Shown: positions 8,482 to 16,389 of the stretch, one piece after another
Layout of the letters: every line of letters starts with the position of its first letter
How positions within the stretch are numbered: position 1 is the stretch's first letter
NCBI GenBank assembly: GCA_007693915.1
Contig: RECS01000115.1
Coordinates: 1-38,792, forward strand
DNA from: Saprospirales bacterium
GTDB lineage: Bacteria > Bacteroidota > Bacteroidia > Chitinophagales > Saprospiraceae
Direction of reading: 5' to 3'
Length of the DNA stretch: 38,792 bases
The notes under the pieces: generated by a model
Database searches by the model: none
What the model was told of the DNA's origin: nothing
The model's input: the letters and a program-made list of their open reading frames with translations, nothing else
Position numbers and translations under genes: made by a program

Positions 8482-9375
8482 TTCCCTCCCTTTCACATTC
8501 CCAATGTTCCCCTAACATTGGAGACCCTAACGCTCATTTTTCCATATGCAGCGATCATGGCTGCTGTGGGTTTGATTGAAAGTTTATTGACCTTAAATAT
8601 TGTTGATGAAATTACAGAAACCCGGGGCAAAAGCAACAAGGAGGCGGTAGCACAAGGAACAGCAAATATTTTTTCCGGCTTTTTTTCCGGCATGGGCGGA
8701 TGTGCGATGATTGGGCAAAGCCTGATCAACATATCCAATGGTGCAAGAGCACGCCTTTCCGGAATAGTCGCGGCATTGACCCTTCTGGCGTTTGTAATGT
8801 TCGGCTCAAGCGTCATTGAGTTACTCCCAATGGCAGCACTTACCGGCTTGATGATAATGGTTGCTATTGGTACTTTTGAATGGGCAAGCCTCAGGACATT
8901 TAATAGAATGCCTAAATCTGATATTTTTGTTATGGTGGTGGTTACTCTGGTTACTGTAGTTCTGCACAATTTAGCCTTAGCTGTTATCATTGGGGTCATT
9001 ATTGCTGCTTTGGTCTTTGCCTGGGATAATGCTAAACGAATACGCGCCAGAAAACACATCGATGAAAATGGGGTAAAACATTACGAAATTTATGGTCCTC
9101 TATTTTTTGGTTCAGTTTTAGTATTCAATGATAAGTTTGATGTTTTAAATGATCCCGAAGAGGTGATTATTGACTTTAGGGAGAGCCGTGTTGTTGATAT
9201 GTCAGCAATTGAGGCCTTAAATAAAATCACTGAACGCTACATGAAAGTTGGTAAAAGAGTTCATCTGCGCCACTTGAGTCCTGACTGTCAAAAACTGTTG
9301 AAAAATGCAGATAAAATCATCGATATTAATGTTTTGGAAGATCCGAGTTATAAGGTGTTAACAGACAAGCTATAA
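8482..9375 (+). pseudogene. SulP anion transporter, C-terminal part with STAS domain
   Basis: Continuation of the SulP gene in the same frame after the TGA. It holds the rest of the membrane domain (FPYAAIMAAVGLIESLL, DEITETRGKSNKEA, GGCAMIGQSLINISNGARAR, VPMAALTGLMIMVA-like stretch) and a cytoplasmic STAS domain (about the last 100 residues, with VIIDFRESRVVDMSAIEAL). Joined with the upstream part, the protein would be 524 residues, the normal family size. Independent translation could begin at a TTG at 8518, but a half transporter is not expected to work. Expression as one protein would need suppression of the stop. Confidence 0.85.
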
Positions 9376-9434
9376 GAGCTATTTATTAGCCACTCCGGTA
9401 AAAATATCTTTAAAGCTGATAGCAATCATCATCT

Positions 9435-9454
9435 AAGGTGATTAAAATCATCTT
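9435..9454 (+). promoter_or_regulatory. FNR/CRP-type palindrome before the copper ATPase
   Basis: TGAT (9439-9442), four bases, ATCA (9447-9450) is the core of an FNR-type box (TTGAT-N4-ATCAA). The dyad extends outward to AAG at 9435 and CTT at 9452-9454, with 8 of 10 positions symmetric. A -7-like CATTTTTG lies at 9474-9481, which would place the palindrome centre about 42 bases before the start of transcription, the usual position for a class II activator. Oxygen-responsive control would suit a cbb3 oxidase copper pump. The regulator is inferred, not seen. Confidence 0.5.
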
Positions 9455-9507
9455 TTTCCACTCTCTTTACCCGCATTTTTGCAATTAAAGAGAGAAAATC
9501 ATTTTTG

Positions 9508-11952
9508 ATGAGTACAAAAACCGGGGATTTGCTCAGAGAGAACCCTGCCGGTGATACCCAACTCAGGGACAAACCGGACTGTTTTCATTGCGGCGAAGTA
9601 GTGGAAACAGATAAATATGTGGAGGAGGAAAAATCCTTTTGCTGCAATGGTTGCCATATGGCTTACCATCTCATACAATCTGCCGGCCTTGATTTCTACT
9701 ATGATGATGCGAAAAACCCACTCTTAGAAAGGAAAAAAATAGACCTGGAGGAGGGAAAATTTGCCTATCTGGACAATGAGGACATTGCTGCCAAAATCAT
9801 CCGGTATGAGGAGGGTTCCATTAAACAAGTCTGGCTGGATCTGCCTTCTATACACTGTGCATCCTGTCTGAGAGTGCTTGAAAATCTGCATCGCTTTGAC
9901 AGAGGTGTCATTAAAGTAAGTGTGAATTTTGAAAAGAAAACTGCCCATGTACTTTTCGACAGTGATAAAATCAGTCTTCGGAAATTGGTTTTCCTGCTTG
10001 CAAGTATCGGCTACGAACCGAGTTTGACTCTTGAGGAGATTACCGAAAAAAACGACCGGCGTACCAATATGTCGCTGATCTACAAGCTCGGAGTCGCCGG
10101 ATTTTGCTTTGGTAATATCATGCTACTCAGTCTTCCCGACTACTTTGCCGGCTCGAGAGAAATCGAGGCCAATCTCGATGAATGGTTTAAATACCTATCC
10201 TTGATTCTATCCCTACCTGTATTCTTTTATTCCAGTCAGGCCTTTTTCAAACCGGCAATTGCAGGCTTGAAACAGAACTATGTAAATATGGATTTCCCGG
10301 TGGCCCTTGCGATTCTGGCAACCTTTGTCCGTTCCGTGGTGGATGTACTTTTCGGTTTTGGAACAGGCTTTTTTGACAGTATGTCCGGTATCGTGTTTTT
10401 TATGCTGGTGGGACGTTATTTGCAGTCGCGGACCCATACTTCCCTGTCTTTTGACAGAGATTTTCGTTCCTATTTCCCCATTGCTATTGATACCTTGGTG
10501 AAAGATCAATTCCTCCCCAAAGCCCTTCCTGATCTGGAAAAAGGAGATATCATCAGAATCCGACCCGGTGAAATTATACCGGGCGATGGAAGGATACTAG
10601 ATGGAGATGGGCATATCGACTACAGTTTCGTCACCGGAGAATCTGCCATCATTAAGGTAAACAAGGGAGAAAAAGTCTTTTCAGGAGGCCGGCAGACGCG
10701 TAACTTACTTACCGTCCAACTGAGTTCCAAGGTAGCGCAGTCTTATCTCACCAGCTTATGGAATAAAGATGCTTTCAAAAAGAAAAGTCAGAAGCGGATG
10801 GAAAAATTTGATCGCTGGGGCAGGGACTTCACCTGGGGCGTTATTGCGATTGCTGTAATTGCTGCTATTGTCTGGCTTTTTATTGATCCCTATAAAAGCA
10901 TGGATGCATTTACTGCTGTCTTGATCATTGCCTGTCCCTGTGCCCTTTTGGTCACAGTAGCTTATACACATGGACACCTCCTCAATGTGTTGTCCAGAAA
11001 TGAATTTTATCTTCGTGACTCCGGAGTCTTGAGTACTTTGGCTCATCCTGATGCCATAGTTTGGGATAAAACCGGTACCCTCACCAGTCAAAAAAAATTC
11101 ACGGCTACCTTCGTGGGAACAGATATCAGTGATATCGAAAAAATTGCGGTGGCTTCTGTTACCTCTCTTTCTCTGCATCCACTTAGTCAGATCATTACAG
11201 AACACCTGAAGAGCCGTCAGCAATTAGATGTCAGGGGTTATGAAGAAATTGCGGGAAAAGGAATCACAGCCAATGCAGGGGATATCCAGATAAAAGCTGG
11301 AAGTAGTCAGTTTATTCTTGGAAAGGCTGAGGAAAAAAGCAAAAATGGCTCGAGGGTACACATTGAAATTAATGGACAATACAGGGGCTATTTTGAACTG
11401 ATCCATTTATACCGAAACCGGATTCTGGAGACCGTATCCGGGCTTTCCGGGAAAACCCCCAATATTGTCCTCAGTGGTGACAATGATGCAGAGAAGGCTT
11501 ATCTACAAGAGGTATTAGGAGAAAAGGTAGATTTAAAATTTGAGCAGTTACCGGCAGACAAGTTGGAATACCTCAAAAAGATAAAAGAGGAAGGAAAGAA
11601 AGCCATCATGATAGGTGACGGTCTCAATGATGCCGGCGCACTTCAACAAAGCGAACTCGGTCTTGCCGTTTCCGATCAATTGAATAATTTTACCCCTGCC
11701 AGCGATGGTATCATCAAAGGGGATCAATTGCATCGCTTACCCGATTTCATGAAGCTTGCATCTTGGGGACAAAGATTAATCGCAGGCGTTTTTACCTACT
11801 CAGCCATTTACAATATTGCCGGCATATGGTTTGCTGTCAGGGCTGAGTTATCTCCCATGATAGCAGCCATCATTATGCCGCTGAGTTCTATTTCAATCAT
11901 TCTTATCACCTTTACCGGGGTGTATATTTTTTCAAAGAAGTTGGGTTTGTAA
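9508..11952 (+). CDS. CcoI/FixI-type copper-translocating P1B-ATPase
   Basis: Inner-membrane copper pump of the type that supplies copper for cbb3-type cytochrome oxidase assembly. In order: an N-terminal Cys-rich zinc-finger-like domain (CFHCG and FCCNGC, about residues 25-52), an HMA domain with IHCASC, membrane helices, the actuator loop (TGES), the CPC metal site in IIACPCALLV (Cys476-Pro-Cys478), the phosphorylated Asp520 in DKTGTLT, the SLHPLSQ nucleotide-binding motif, and GDGLNDAGAL. The Cys-rich domain is the mark of CcoI/FixI over CopA. I chose ATG 9508; an in-frame TTG lies directly before it. No cco genes flank it, so the oxidase must be elsewhere. Length is 814 residues. Confidence 0.92.
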   Translation: MSTKTGDLLRENPAGDTQLRDKPDCFHCGEVVETDKYVEEEKSFCCNGCHMAYHLIQSAGLDFYYDDAKNPLLERKKIDLEEGKFAYLDNEDIAAKIIRYEEGSIKQVWLDLPSIHCASCLRVLENLHRFDRGVIKVSVNFEKKTAHVLFDSDKISLRKLVFLLASIGYEPSLTLEEITEKNDRRTNMSLIYKLGVAGFCFGNIMLLSLPDYFAGSREIEANLDEWFKYLSLILSLPVFFYSSQAFFKPAIAGLKQNYVNMDFPVALAILATFVRSVVDVLFGFGTGFFDSMSGIVFFMLVGRYLQSRTHTSLSFDRDFRSYFPIAIDTLVKDQFLPKALPDLEKGDIIRIRPGEIIPGDGRILDGDGHIDYSFVTGESAIIKVNKGEKVFSGGRQTRNLLTVQLSSKVAQSYLTSLWNKDAFKKKSQKRMEKFDRWGRDFTWGVIAIAVIAAIVWLFIDPYKSMDAFTAVLIIACPCALLVTVAYTHGHLLNVLSRNEFYLRDSGVLSTLAHPDAIVWDKTGTLTSQKKFTATFVGTDISDIEKIAVASVTSLSLHPLSQIITEHLKSRQQLDVRGYEEIAGKGITANAGDIQIKAGSSQFILGKAEEKSKNGSRVHIEINGQYRGYFELIHLYRNRILETVSGLSGKTPNIVLSGDNDAEKAYLQEVLGEKVDLKFEQLPADKLEYLKKIKEEGKKAIMIGDGLNDAGALQQSELGLAVSDQLNNFTPASDGIIKGDQLHRLPDFMKLASWGQRLIAGVFTYSAIYNIAGIWFAVRAELSPMIAAIIMPLSSISIILITFTGVYIFSKKLGL

Positions 11953-12574
11953 ATCTTTGGGATATTTTGTTTTAACCAGAGTTCTTCACAAAATTTCTAC
12001 TACAAAGTCAAACTGTCGGTTATAATTGAATATGAAAAACTCACTTTGTGTTTTTCCAATCATAGGAGGTGTAAACTCAATTTGCATGAAGAATTATACC
12101 TTATTTTATGTATTTGGTTTTTGACTATATCCATTGCCCATCAATAATTTCATTTTATAACCAACTGATAATCTATATATATATATATTCGAAGAATATG
12201 TAAAAAATACCATAAAAAACCCCCTAAAAAGATTGCTACATTTAAATATTCTCAATTATTATTGCAAAAGTAAATACTGTTTTATAATAAATTCCTTTAA
12301 CCCTATTGTAGAATGATCGCCATCTCGACATACAATAAAAAAGCAGGGAGCACCCTAGGATCAGAATATCTTATTTCCTTTTGTCCTTCCCGGCTGTATG
12401 GTCGTGGTGGATTTTATGAATAAATTTCCAGTCTTTATTCCGGGTTAACATAGGAGTAACTTAAGCAAGTTGTTTTTGAAGTATATGGTTATTTGATTAG
12501 CTGTTACTAATCACCTCTAGTATTTCATTGATCATTCAGAGGCTAGGGATTCTCTTATTATTACCTGGATTTAA
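11953..12574. other. gene-poor stretch after the copper ATPase
   Basis: No supportable gene. It contains a TA dinucleotide run at 12174-12188, a small hairpin with arms ATATTC (12185-12190) and GAATAT (12194-12199), and on the minus strand an exact -7 element TACTTTTG (plus-strand CAAAAGTA, 12265-12272) with no gene behind it. A 35-codon frame at 12313-12423 has no recognisable features. Confidence 0.5.
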
Positions 12575-12769
12575 CAAGTCATTTCTCTATTCAATTCAAC
12601 CGGCCAAGACATCGGAAACACTGAATTTGACAATAAAATCAAAGACGGATGGACGAAAGATAAGGTGCATTCGGATTTATAAAATGAAGAAAAGTATGAC
12701 TCTTGGAGCCTGAGAAAGAAATAGAATGAAAGCTTGTTGACTGGAACCTATTATCCAAAGAAATCATAA
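12575..12769 (+). pseudogene. decayed coding remnant with in-frame stops
   Basis: One frame reads as protein-like sequence broken by two stops: a segment containing STGQDIGNTEFDNKIKDGW, TAA at 12680, then NEEKYDSWSLRKK, TAG at 12722, then NESLLTGTYYPKKS and TAA at 12767. Charge and residue mix look coding, unlike the surrounding AT-rich spacer. The family is not recognised. It probably marks a gene lost before the lipoprotein gene. The overlapping frame at 12528-12713 looks less protein-like. Tentative. Confidence 0.3.
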
Positions 12770-12794
12770 ATTTTTTTAACAAAACAATAATACA

Positions 12795-13805
12795 ATGAAA
12801 AATTATATTAAGGCATTGTCTTTGGTCATATGTGGTGGATTCCTACTTCTTACATTTGGTTGTGAAAAAGAGATAGTTAATAGCTCAATCCATAATGAAA
12901 GTCCTGTAGAAATAAATAACCCGCCTAATGACTTTGTTGTAAATTCAATAGTCAATCCATGCTATGCCGGACTGTTTGATTCTATTCAAGTCCACAATGG
13001 ATTGTTGAAATTTGTCGATATGGATCATTTAGAAGATGTTTATAACTGTCTTGAATACCTATACGAAATCAATCAACAAGAGTTTGAGGATGCATACGGA
13101 CATTTAACTCTTAAACAAATGGATTCTATGGAATTAGTTGTAGGTTTTAATCATTGGGAACCCTATGAGGATTTTGAGGACCTATTTTCCTACTCTTCAC
13201 GACGAGAATACATTGAAAATTTAATAGTAGCATTTCTTGATCAGGATAATCCTGACTGGGAAAACGATCCGGATGATTTGGATGACCTTGATGAAACTAT
13301 GAGGACTCTTGTAAATATAGAAGGAGACTTAATTATTGGTTCTGATGTAGTTAATCTAATTAATTTTCAAGGTTTCGAGGCAATTAATAATGGGATGAGT
13401 AGTGAGCGATCAGAAAATTGCAAAAGGTGGGGTCGTGAGATAACAAGACCTATGGTCACATCAAATACCCGAATTAGACATAAAACTAAATTTAATGGGT
13501 ATTTTCCAAGAAATACGGTGAAAGGGAAAGTAGTACATCACAGATTGAGAAGCAATGGAAAGTGGAGAAGGTCTAGAGCTACTCTTTACATTACAACTTC
13601 TGGATCCAGGTCACGAGATGTTGTAAATTGTAGTACTTCTTGGCAAATGGGTTCTGTTAATGGTCCACGAAATAGACGTTCGTTAAAAACTATTCGTGGA
13701 AATTGGGGTCAGGATGGCGCCTACAGAAGTGGAGAAGTTGGATCTACAGCTACTGTAGGTAGTGGTTCTAATGTATTTCAACACCATCAAGTAATCGTGT
13801 GGTAA
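12795..13805 (+). CDS. putative lipoprotein with basic C-terminal domain
   Basis: A 336-residue protein of unknown function. A lipoprotein signal (hydrophobic core then LLTFGC, Cys at about residue 23) predicts a membrane-anchored, exported protein. The middle part is acidic (DQDNPDWENDPDDLDDLDE), while the last ~120 residues are strongly basic (KWRRSRA, RNRRSLK) and rich in Ser, Gly and Arg. The last 59 residues, from NCS (residue 278) to the final Trp, align with the end of the 77-residue protein at 15289-15522 (NCS, R-x-RRS-x-K, Y-basic-S, final Trp). A strong terminator follows at 13818-13849. The neighbours are beta-barrel proteins, so it may work at the outer membrane. Confidence 0.75.
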   Translation: MKNYIKALSLVICGGFLLLTFGCEKEIVNSSIHNESPVEINNPPNDFVVNSIVNPCYAGLFDSIQVHNGLLKFVDMDHLEDVYNCLEYLYEINQQEFEDAYGHLTLKQMDSMELVVGFNHWEPYEDFEDLFSYSSRREYIENLIVAFLDQDNPDWENDPDDLDDLDETMRTLVNIEGDLIIGSDVVNLINFQGFEAINNGMSSERSENCKRWGREITRPMVTSNTRIRHKTKFNGYFPRNTVKGKVVHHRLRSNGKWRRSRATLYITTSGSRSRDVVNCSTSWQMGSVNGPRNRRSLKTIRGNWGQDGAYRSGEVGSTATVGSGSNVFQHHQVIVW

Positions 13806-13817
13806 TATAACTTAACG

Positions 13818-13849
13818 AGAGTAGGAGAGTCTTTAGGCTCTCCTACTTT
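13818..13849 (+). terminator. intrinsic terminator after the lipoprotein gene
   Basis: AGTAGGAGAG (13820-13829) pairs perfectly with CTCTCCTACT (13838-13847) around an eight-base loop, and one more pair plus a wobble extend the base. A short T-run follows. It ends 14 bases before the next ATG. Confidence 0.85.
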
Positions 13850-13863
13850 AAAATAACCAACAT

Positions 13864-14655
13864 ATGAAGTTTATTTTTGCAATGTTACTTTTTCTATTAA
13901 CGACCTCAGTCGCAGTAGCTATCGATCACAATCCCCTTAATAAATCCAAAATGAAAGGTAGCCACTCACTGGGTTTTAAAGTAGAAGTGTTTAGGTCGCC
14001 TCATTTAGTTCAAATTGATTATTCTGGATTTTATCTATTAGATCCTTTTGTTCTCCTAGGATCAAAGGAATCAGTTGGCTTCAAAAGTAATTTAACTTAT
14101 TACTACCATCTACATCCCAAAATTCGATTGGGTCTGGGTTTCGTTGGAGGAAGGGATTCCTACAGAATACAAGTTGCTGTCACAGATGAGTTTATCTCTC
14201 AGCCGGGAGAAACTATATATCTTTTTGATAATAGATATTTTCATATTTCCTTTTTAGGTTTGGATTTTTCAATCAATCTGGACTTACCCATAGGAGATAG
14301 AAGCTATCTAAATTTTAGAACTGGAGTATCAGGAGTTTTTCTACATAATTCTACTAAAATAAAGGAGGTACACATCAAATCTCCGAGTGGTAATGATCTT
14401 GATTTGTTTGCTGCTGATTTCAAACGAAATGAGAATTTAATTTTAGCTCCCAATATAGGAATAGGATATGCCTTTCAGTTTAGTGAGAACTGGAGATTAC
14501 AACTTAATATGAATGCATTGTATTCTCGAGTTAATTCAATTGAGACCCATGGAAATTATGTATTTACTAACGGAGTGCAAAACTATGAGGGTAGTTTTGA
14601 AAAACAGTTTTTACATGCAGGAACATCATTGGAGGTTATTTACACCTTTCCTTAA
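13864..14655 (+). CDS. outer-membrane beta-barrel protein
   Basis: A 263-residue exported protein: signal peptide ending at VAVA, then alternating beta-strand pattern rich in aromatic residues (SLGFKVEVF, NLTYYYHLHPKIRLGLGFV, NLDLPIGDRSYLNFRTGVSG, LILAPNIGIGYAFQF) and a terminal strand with Phe. It resembles the outer-membrane beta-barrel/PorT-like families, with no specific assignment. It begins directly behind the lipoprotein terminator. Its first strands (LGFKVEVFRSPHLVQI) resemble those of the broken gene at 15575, which sits in the same position behind a second terminator. Confidence 0.7.
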   Translation: MKFIFAMLLFLLTTSVAVAIDHNPLNKSKMKGSHSLGFKVEVFRSPHLVQIDYSGFYLLDPFVLLGSKESVGFKSNLTYYYHLHPKIRLGLGFVGGRDSYRIQVAVTDEFISQPGETIYLFDNRYFHISFLGLDFSINLDLPIGDRSYLNFRTGVSGVFLHNSTKIKEVHIKSPSGNDLDLFAADFKRNENLILAPNIGIGYAFQFSENWRLQLNMNALYSRVNSIETHGNYVFTNGVQNYEGSFEKQFLHAGTSLEVIYTFP

Positions 14656-14711
14656 TTATTTTGGTGTTGCAAAATAGTATAATATTTTTAATTTAGAATG
14701 AAATTGTTTAT

Positions 14712-15278
14712 ATGACTAATTTTAAGGTACTTGGTTCTGTTTTATTTTTCTTATTGAGTTTTTCAATTGATGATACAAGCGCACAATCAGAAAAAAGCAC
14801 ATATTTTGGATTTAAAGGTGGGCTTAATCATAGCGACATAGTTGGAGTTAATAATTTTAATGAATATACAGGTTATTTAGGATATGAGCTTTACGCAGCT
14901 TTTTTTGCTGATACAAAAATAAATGATCGGTGGCATTTTCAAAATGAATTGCTATTTTCATGGACAGATGAATACCATTTCATTGAAGTACCCTTACACA
15001 TAAAGTATAAGGTCTTTGAAAAATGGTTCTTATTTGTAGGGCCAAAATTGGATTTTCTCCTTGATAACTCTAATGATGGCGGTTATTTTGAAGCTTATTA
15101 CAGGTTTCAGAATTTTGGTGTGTCAGTAGATACTGGAATTCAATATTATTTTGGTAGTAGATTTTTGGCAGAGGGCAGATTTTCTAGAGGATTTAGTCCC
15201 CACGTTAATGATTTACTATTAGATATTTACGAAGGAAAAAGAAATACCTATCGTTTGGGACTTGGAGTGATTTTTTAG
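14712..15278 (+). CDS. PorT-like outer-membrane beta-barrel protein
   Basis: A 188-residue exported protein with a signal peptide ending around DDTSAQ and a typical PorT/OmpA-like barrel: FGFKGGLNHSD start, FQNELLFSW, HFIEVPLHIKYKVFEKWFLFVGPKLDFLL, then VDTGIQYYFGSRFLAEGRFSRGFS and a terminal LGLGVIF strand. The segment IEVPLHIKY before the GPKLDFLL strand is characteristic of the family. The small basic protein gene starts only 10 bases downstream, so the two share a transcript that ends at the terminator near 15550. Confidence 0.78.
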   Translation: MTNFKVLGSVLFFLLSFSIDDTSAQSEKSTYFGFKGGLNHSDIVGVNNFNEYTGYLGYELYAAFFADTKINDRWHFQNELLFSWTDEYHFIEVPLHIKYKVFEKWFLFVGPKLDFLLDNSNDGGYFEAYYRFQNFGVSVDTGIQYYFGSRFLAEGRFSRGFSPHVNDLLLDIYEGKRNTYRLGLGVIF

Positions 15279-15288
15279 AAAAATAAGG

Positions 15289-15522
15289 ATGCGAGTAAAT
15301 ATGTCTGCTAGAATAGATGGAAAACCAAGGATTGGGGCTAACTGTTCAGATCCGCAACCAAGAGCTGCCCAGTCAAGTTTTAGAAAAAGAAGAAGTAGAA
15401 AAGCAGTTACCGTTCCTCCTCCATTGGTGAAGAATGCTGTTTATAAAAGCCGTGAAAATTTTGGTACATTTAAAGTAAGGAGAAATAATACCCTCACATT
15501 CGTGGTAACTCTTGAATGGTAA
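15289..15522 (+). CDS. 77-residue basic protein matching the lipoprotein C-terminal domain
   Basis: A short protein without signal peptide, strongly basic (SSFRKRRSRKAV) and ending in Trp. From NCS (residue 18) to its end it parallels the last 59 residues of the lipoprotein at 12795: NCS, then R-x-RRS-x-K, then Y-K-S, G-T-x-x-V and a final aliphatic strand with Trp, at nearly equal spacing. An AAGGATG sequence overlaps the start. It may be an expressed stand-alone domain or the leftover end of a second lipoprotein gene. A very strong terminator 13 bases after the stop favours this reading frame over the antisense frame covering the same bases. Confidence 0.6.
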   Translation: MRVNMSARIDGKPRIGANCSDPQPRAAQSSFRKRRSRKAVTVPPPLVKNAVYKSRENFGTFKVRRNNTLTFVVTLEW

Positions 15523-15534
15523 ATCTTTAATGTT

Positions 15535-15562
15535 AGATAGGGGGAAATACCCCCTATCTTTT
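15535..15562 (+). terminator. intrinsic terminator after the small basic protein gene
   Basis: AGATAGGGGG (15535-15544), loop of five bases, CCCCCTATCT (15550-15559), then T-run. The stem is a perfect 10-bp match rich in G and C. It ends 12 bases before the next ATG, the same layout as the terminator at 13818-13849. Confidence 0.9.
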
Positions 15563-15574
15563 AAACTTAATCTC

Positions 15575-15846
15575 ATGCGACTAACAACATTCCTTTTATT
15601 TATCTTCATAGCCAACCAATGCTTGGCTCAAGATCAAGATCCACATCTTCACAACAATTTATTAGGAATAAAATTTGGTGTAGGATTGTCACCTGTTTTA
15701 ACAATTAATCAAGCCCAAGGCATGACATCGGTACACATAGTTTTACTTGTAAAGTTTCTTTTATTGTTTCTGAGATTGGATATTTACTTTTTGTCTTCAT
15801 ACCACTCAATAAAAGCCTGAAAAGCTCTACCCCTGTGGCTGATTAA
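15575..15846 (+). pseudogene. frameshifted, truncated beta-barrel gene
   Basis: ATG 15575 begins a clear signal peptide ending at ANQCLAQ, then barrel-like sequence LLGIKFGVGLSPVLTI. At about 15715-15722 the pattern leaves this frame and continues in the next (HDIGTHSFTCKVSFIVSEIGYLL), ending at TAA 15844-15846, where it runs into the 3' end of rdgB on the other strand. The whole is about 90 codons, far short of a full barrel. Read as a one-base frameshift plus 3' deletion. Its first strands resemble those of the protein at 13864. Confidence 0.65.
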
Positions 15847-16386
15847 ATTCTTTATTTCCGGACTCAGGACACCGAAGGAATGATCATAGCCTTCGGGAAT
15901 AAATACCGGATCGTACCCAAAACCGCCATCCCCTTCAGCTTCTACTCCAATTTTACCGTTTACGATTCCTTCAAACAAAAACTCCCCCTTATCGTCGATA
16001 TAAGCAATTACAGTTCTGAATCGGGCCGTCCTGTCATCTTTATCCTGCAATTCTGTTAGCAGCTTTTTGATATTATTGGCATTAGATCGGTCTTCTCCTG
16101 CATAACGAGCAGAGTGAACACCCGGAGCTCCGTTCAGAAGTTTTACCTCGAGACCGGTATCTTCAGCTATACAGGCAGCTATTCCCGTCAACTTTAAAGC
16201 TTGTCGTGCCTTTGAAAGTGCGTTGCCTTCAAGAGTATCTTCGTTCTCTTCCAACTCCTGATTCAGTTTAATATCATTGAGGTCAAGCAACTGCAATTGA
16301 TTGCCTAATATCTGTCTTACTTCAGCAGTTTTATTTTTATTTGCTGTAGCGAAAAAAAGCTGTTTTATACTTTTCTTTTCATTCAT
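15784..16386 (-). CDS. rdgB: XTP/dITP diphosphatase (RdgB/HAM1)
   Basis: Removes non-canonical purine nucleoside triphosphates (XTP, dITP, ITP) by hydrolysis to the monophosphate and pyrophosphate, keeping deaminated purines out of DNA and RNA. Family motifs: FFATANKNKTAEVRQIL at the start, EDTGLEV, APGVHSARYAGE, GGFGYDPVFIPEG, and the C-terminal ISHRGRAFQAF. Length is 200, normal. It follows the 144-residue gene upstream with a gap of three bases, so the two form an operon. Its last codons overlap the decayed beta-barrel gene on the plus strand. Confidence 0.96.
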   Translation of the reverse strand: MNEKKSIKQLFFATANKNKTAEVRQILGNQLQLLDLNDIKLNQELEENEDTLEGNALSKARQALKLTGIAACIAEDTGLEVKLLNGAPGVHSARYAGEDRSNANNIKKLLTELQDKDDRTARFRTVIAYIDDKGEFLFEGIVNGKIGVEAEGDGGFGYDPVFIPEGYDHSFGVLSPEIKNLISHRGRAFQAFIEWYEDKK

Positions 16387-16389
16387 GAT

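Noticed and set aside
7827-9059. long open frames on the minus strand across the SulP gene (7827-8462 and 8493-9059)
   Set aside because: They mirror the codon pattern of the plus-strand gene and show no family features; the plus-strand reading is a clear transporter.
12174-12188. TA dinucleotide run as a promoter or origin
   Set aside because: A simple repeat without flanking elements; no DnaA boxes or gene context.
12528-12713. 61-codon frame before the lipoprotein gene
   Set aside because: Residue mix is poor and an overlapping frame is more protein-like although broken; no signal or motif.
15373-15615. 80-codon minus-strand frame over the small basic protein gene
   Set aside because: The plus-strand frame matches the lipoprotein C-terminus and ends just before a terminator.
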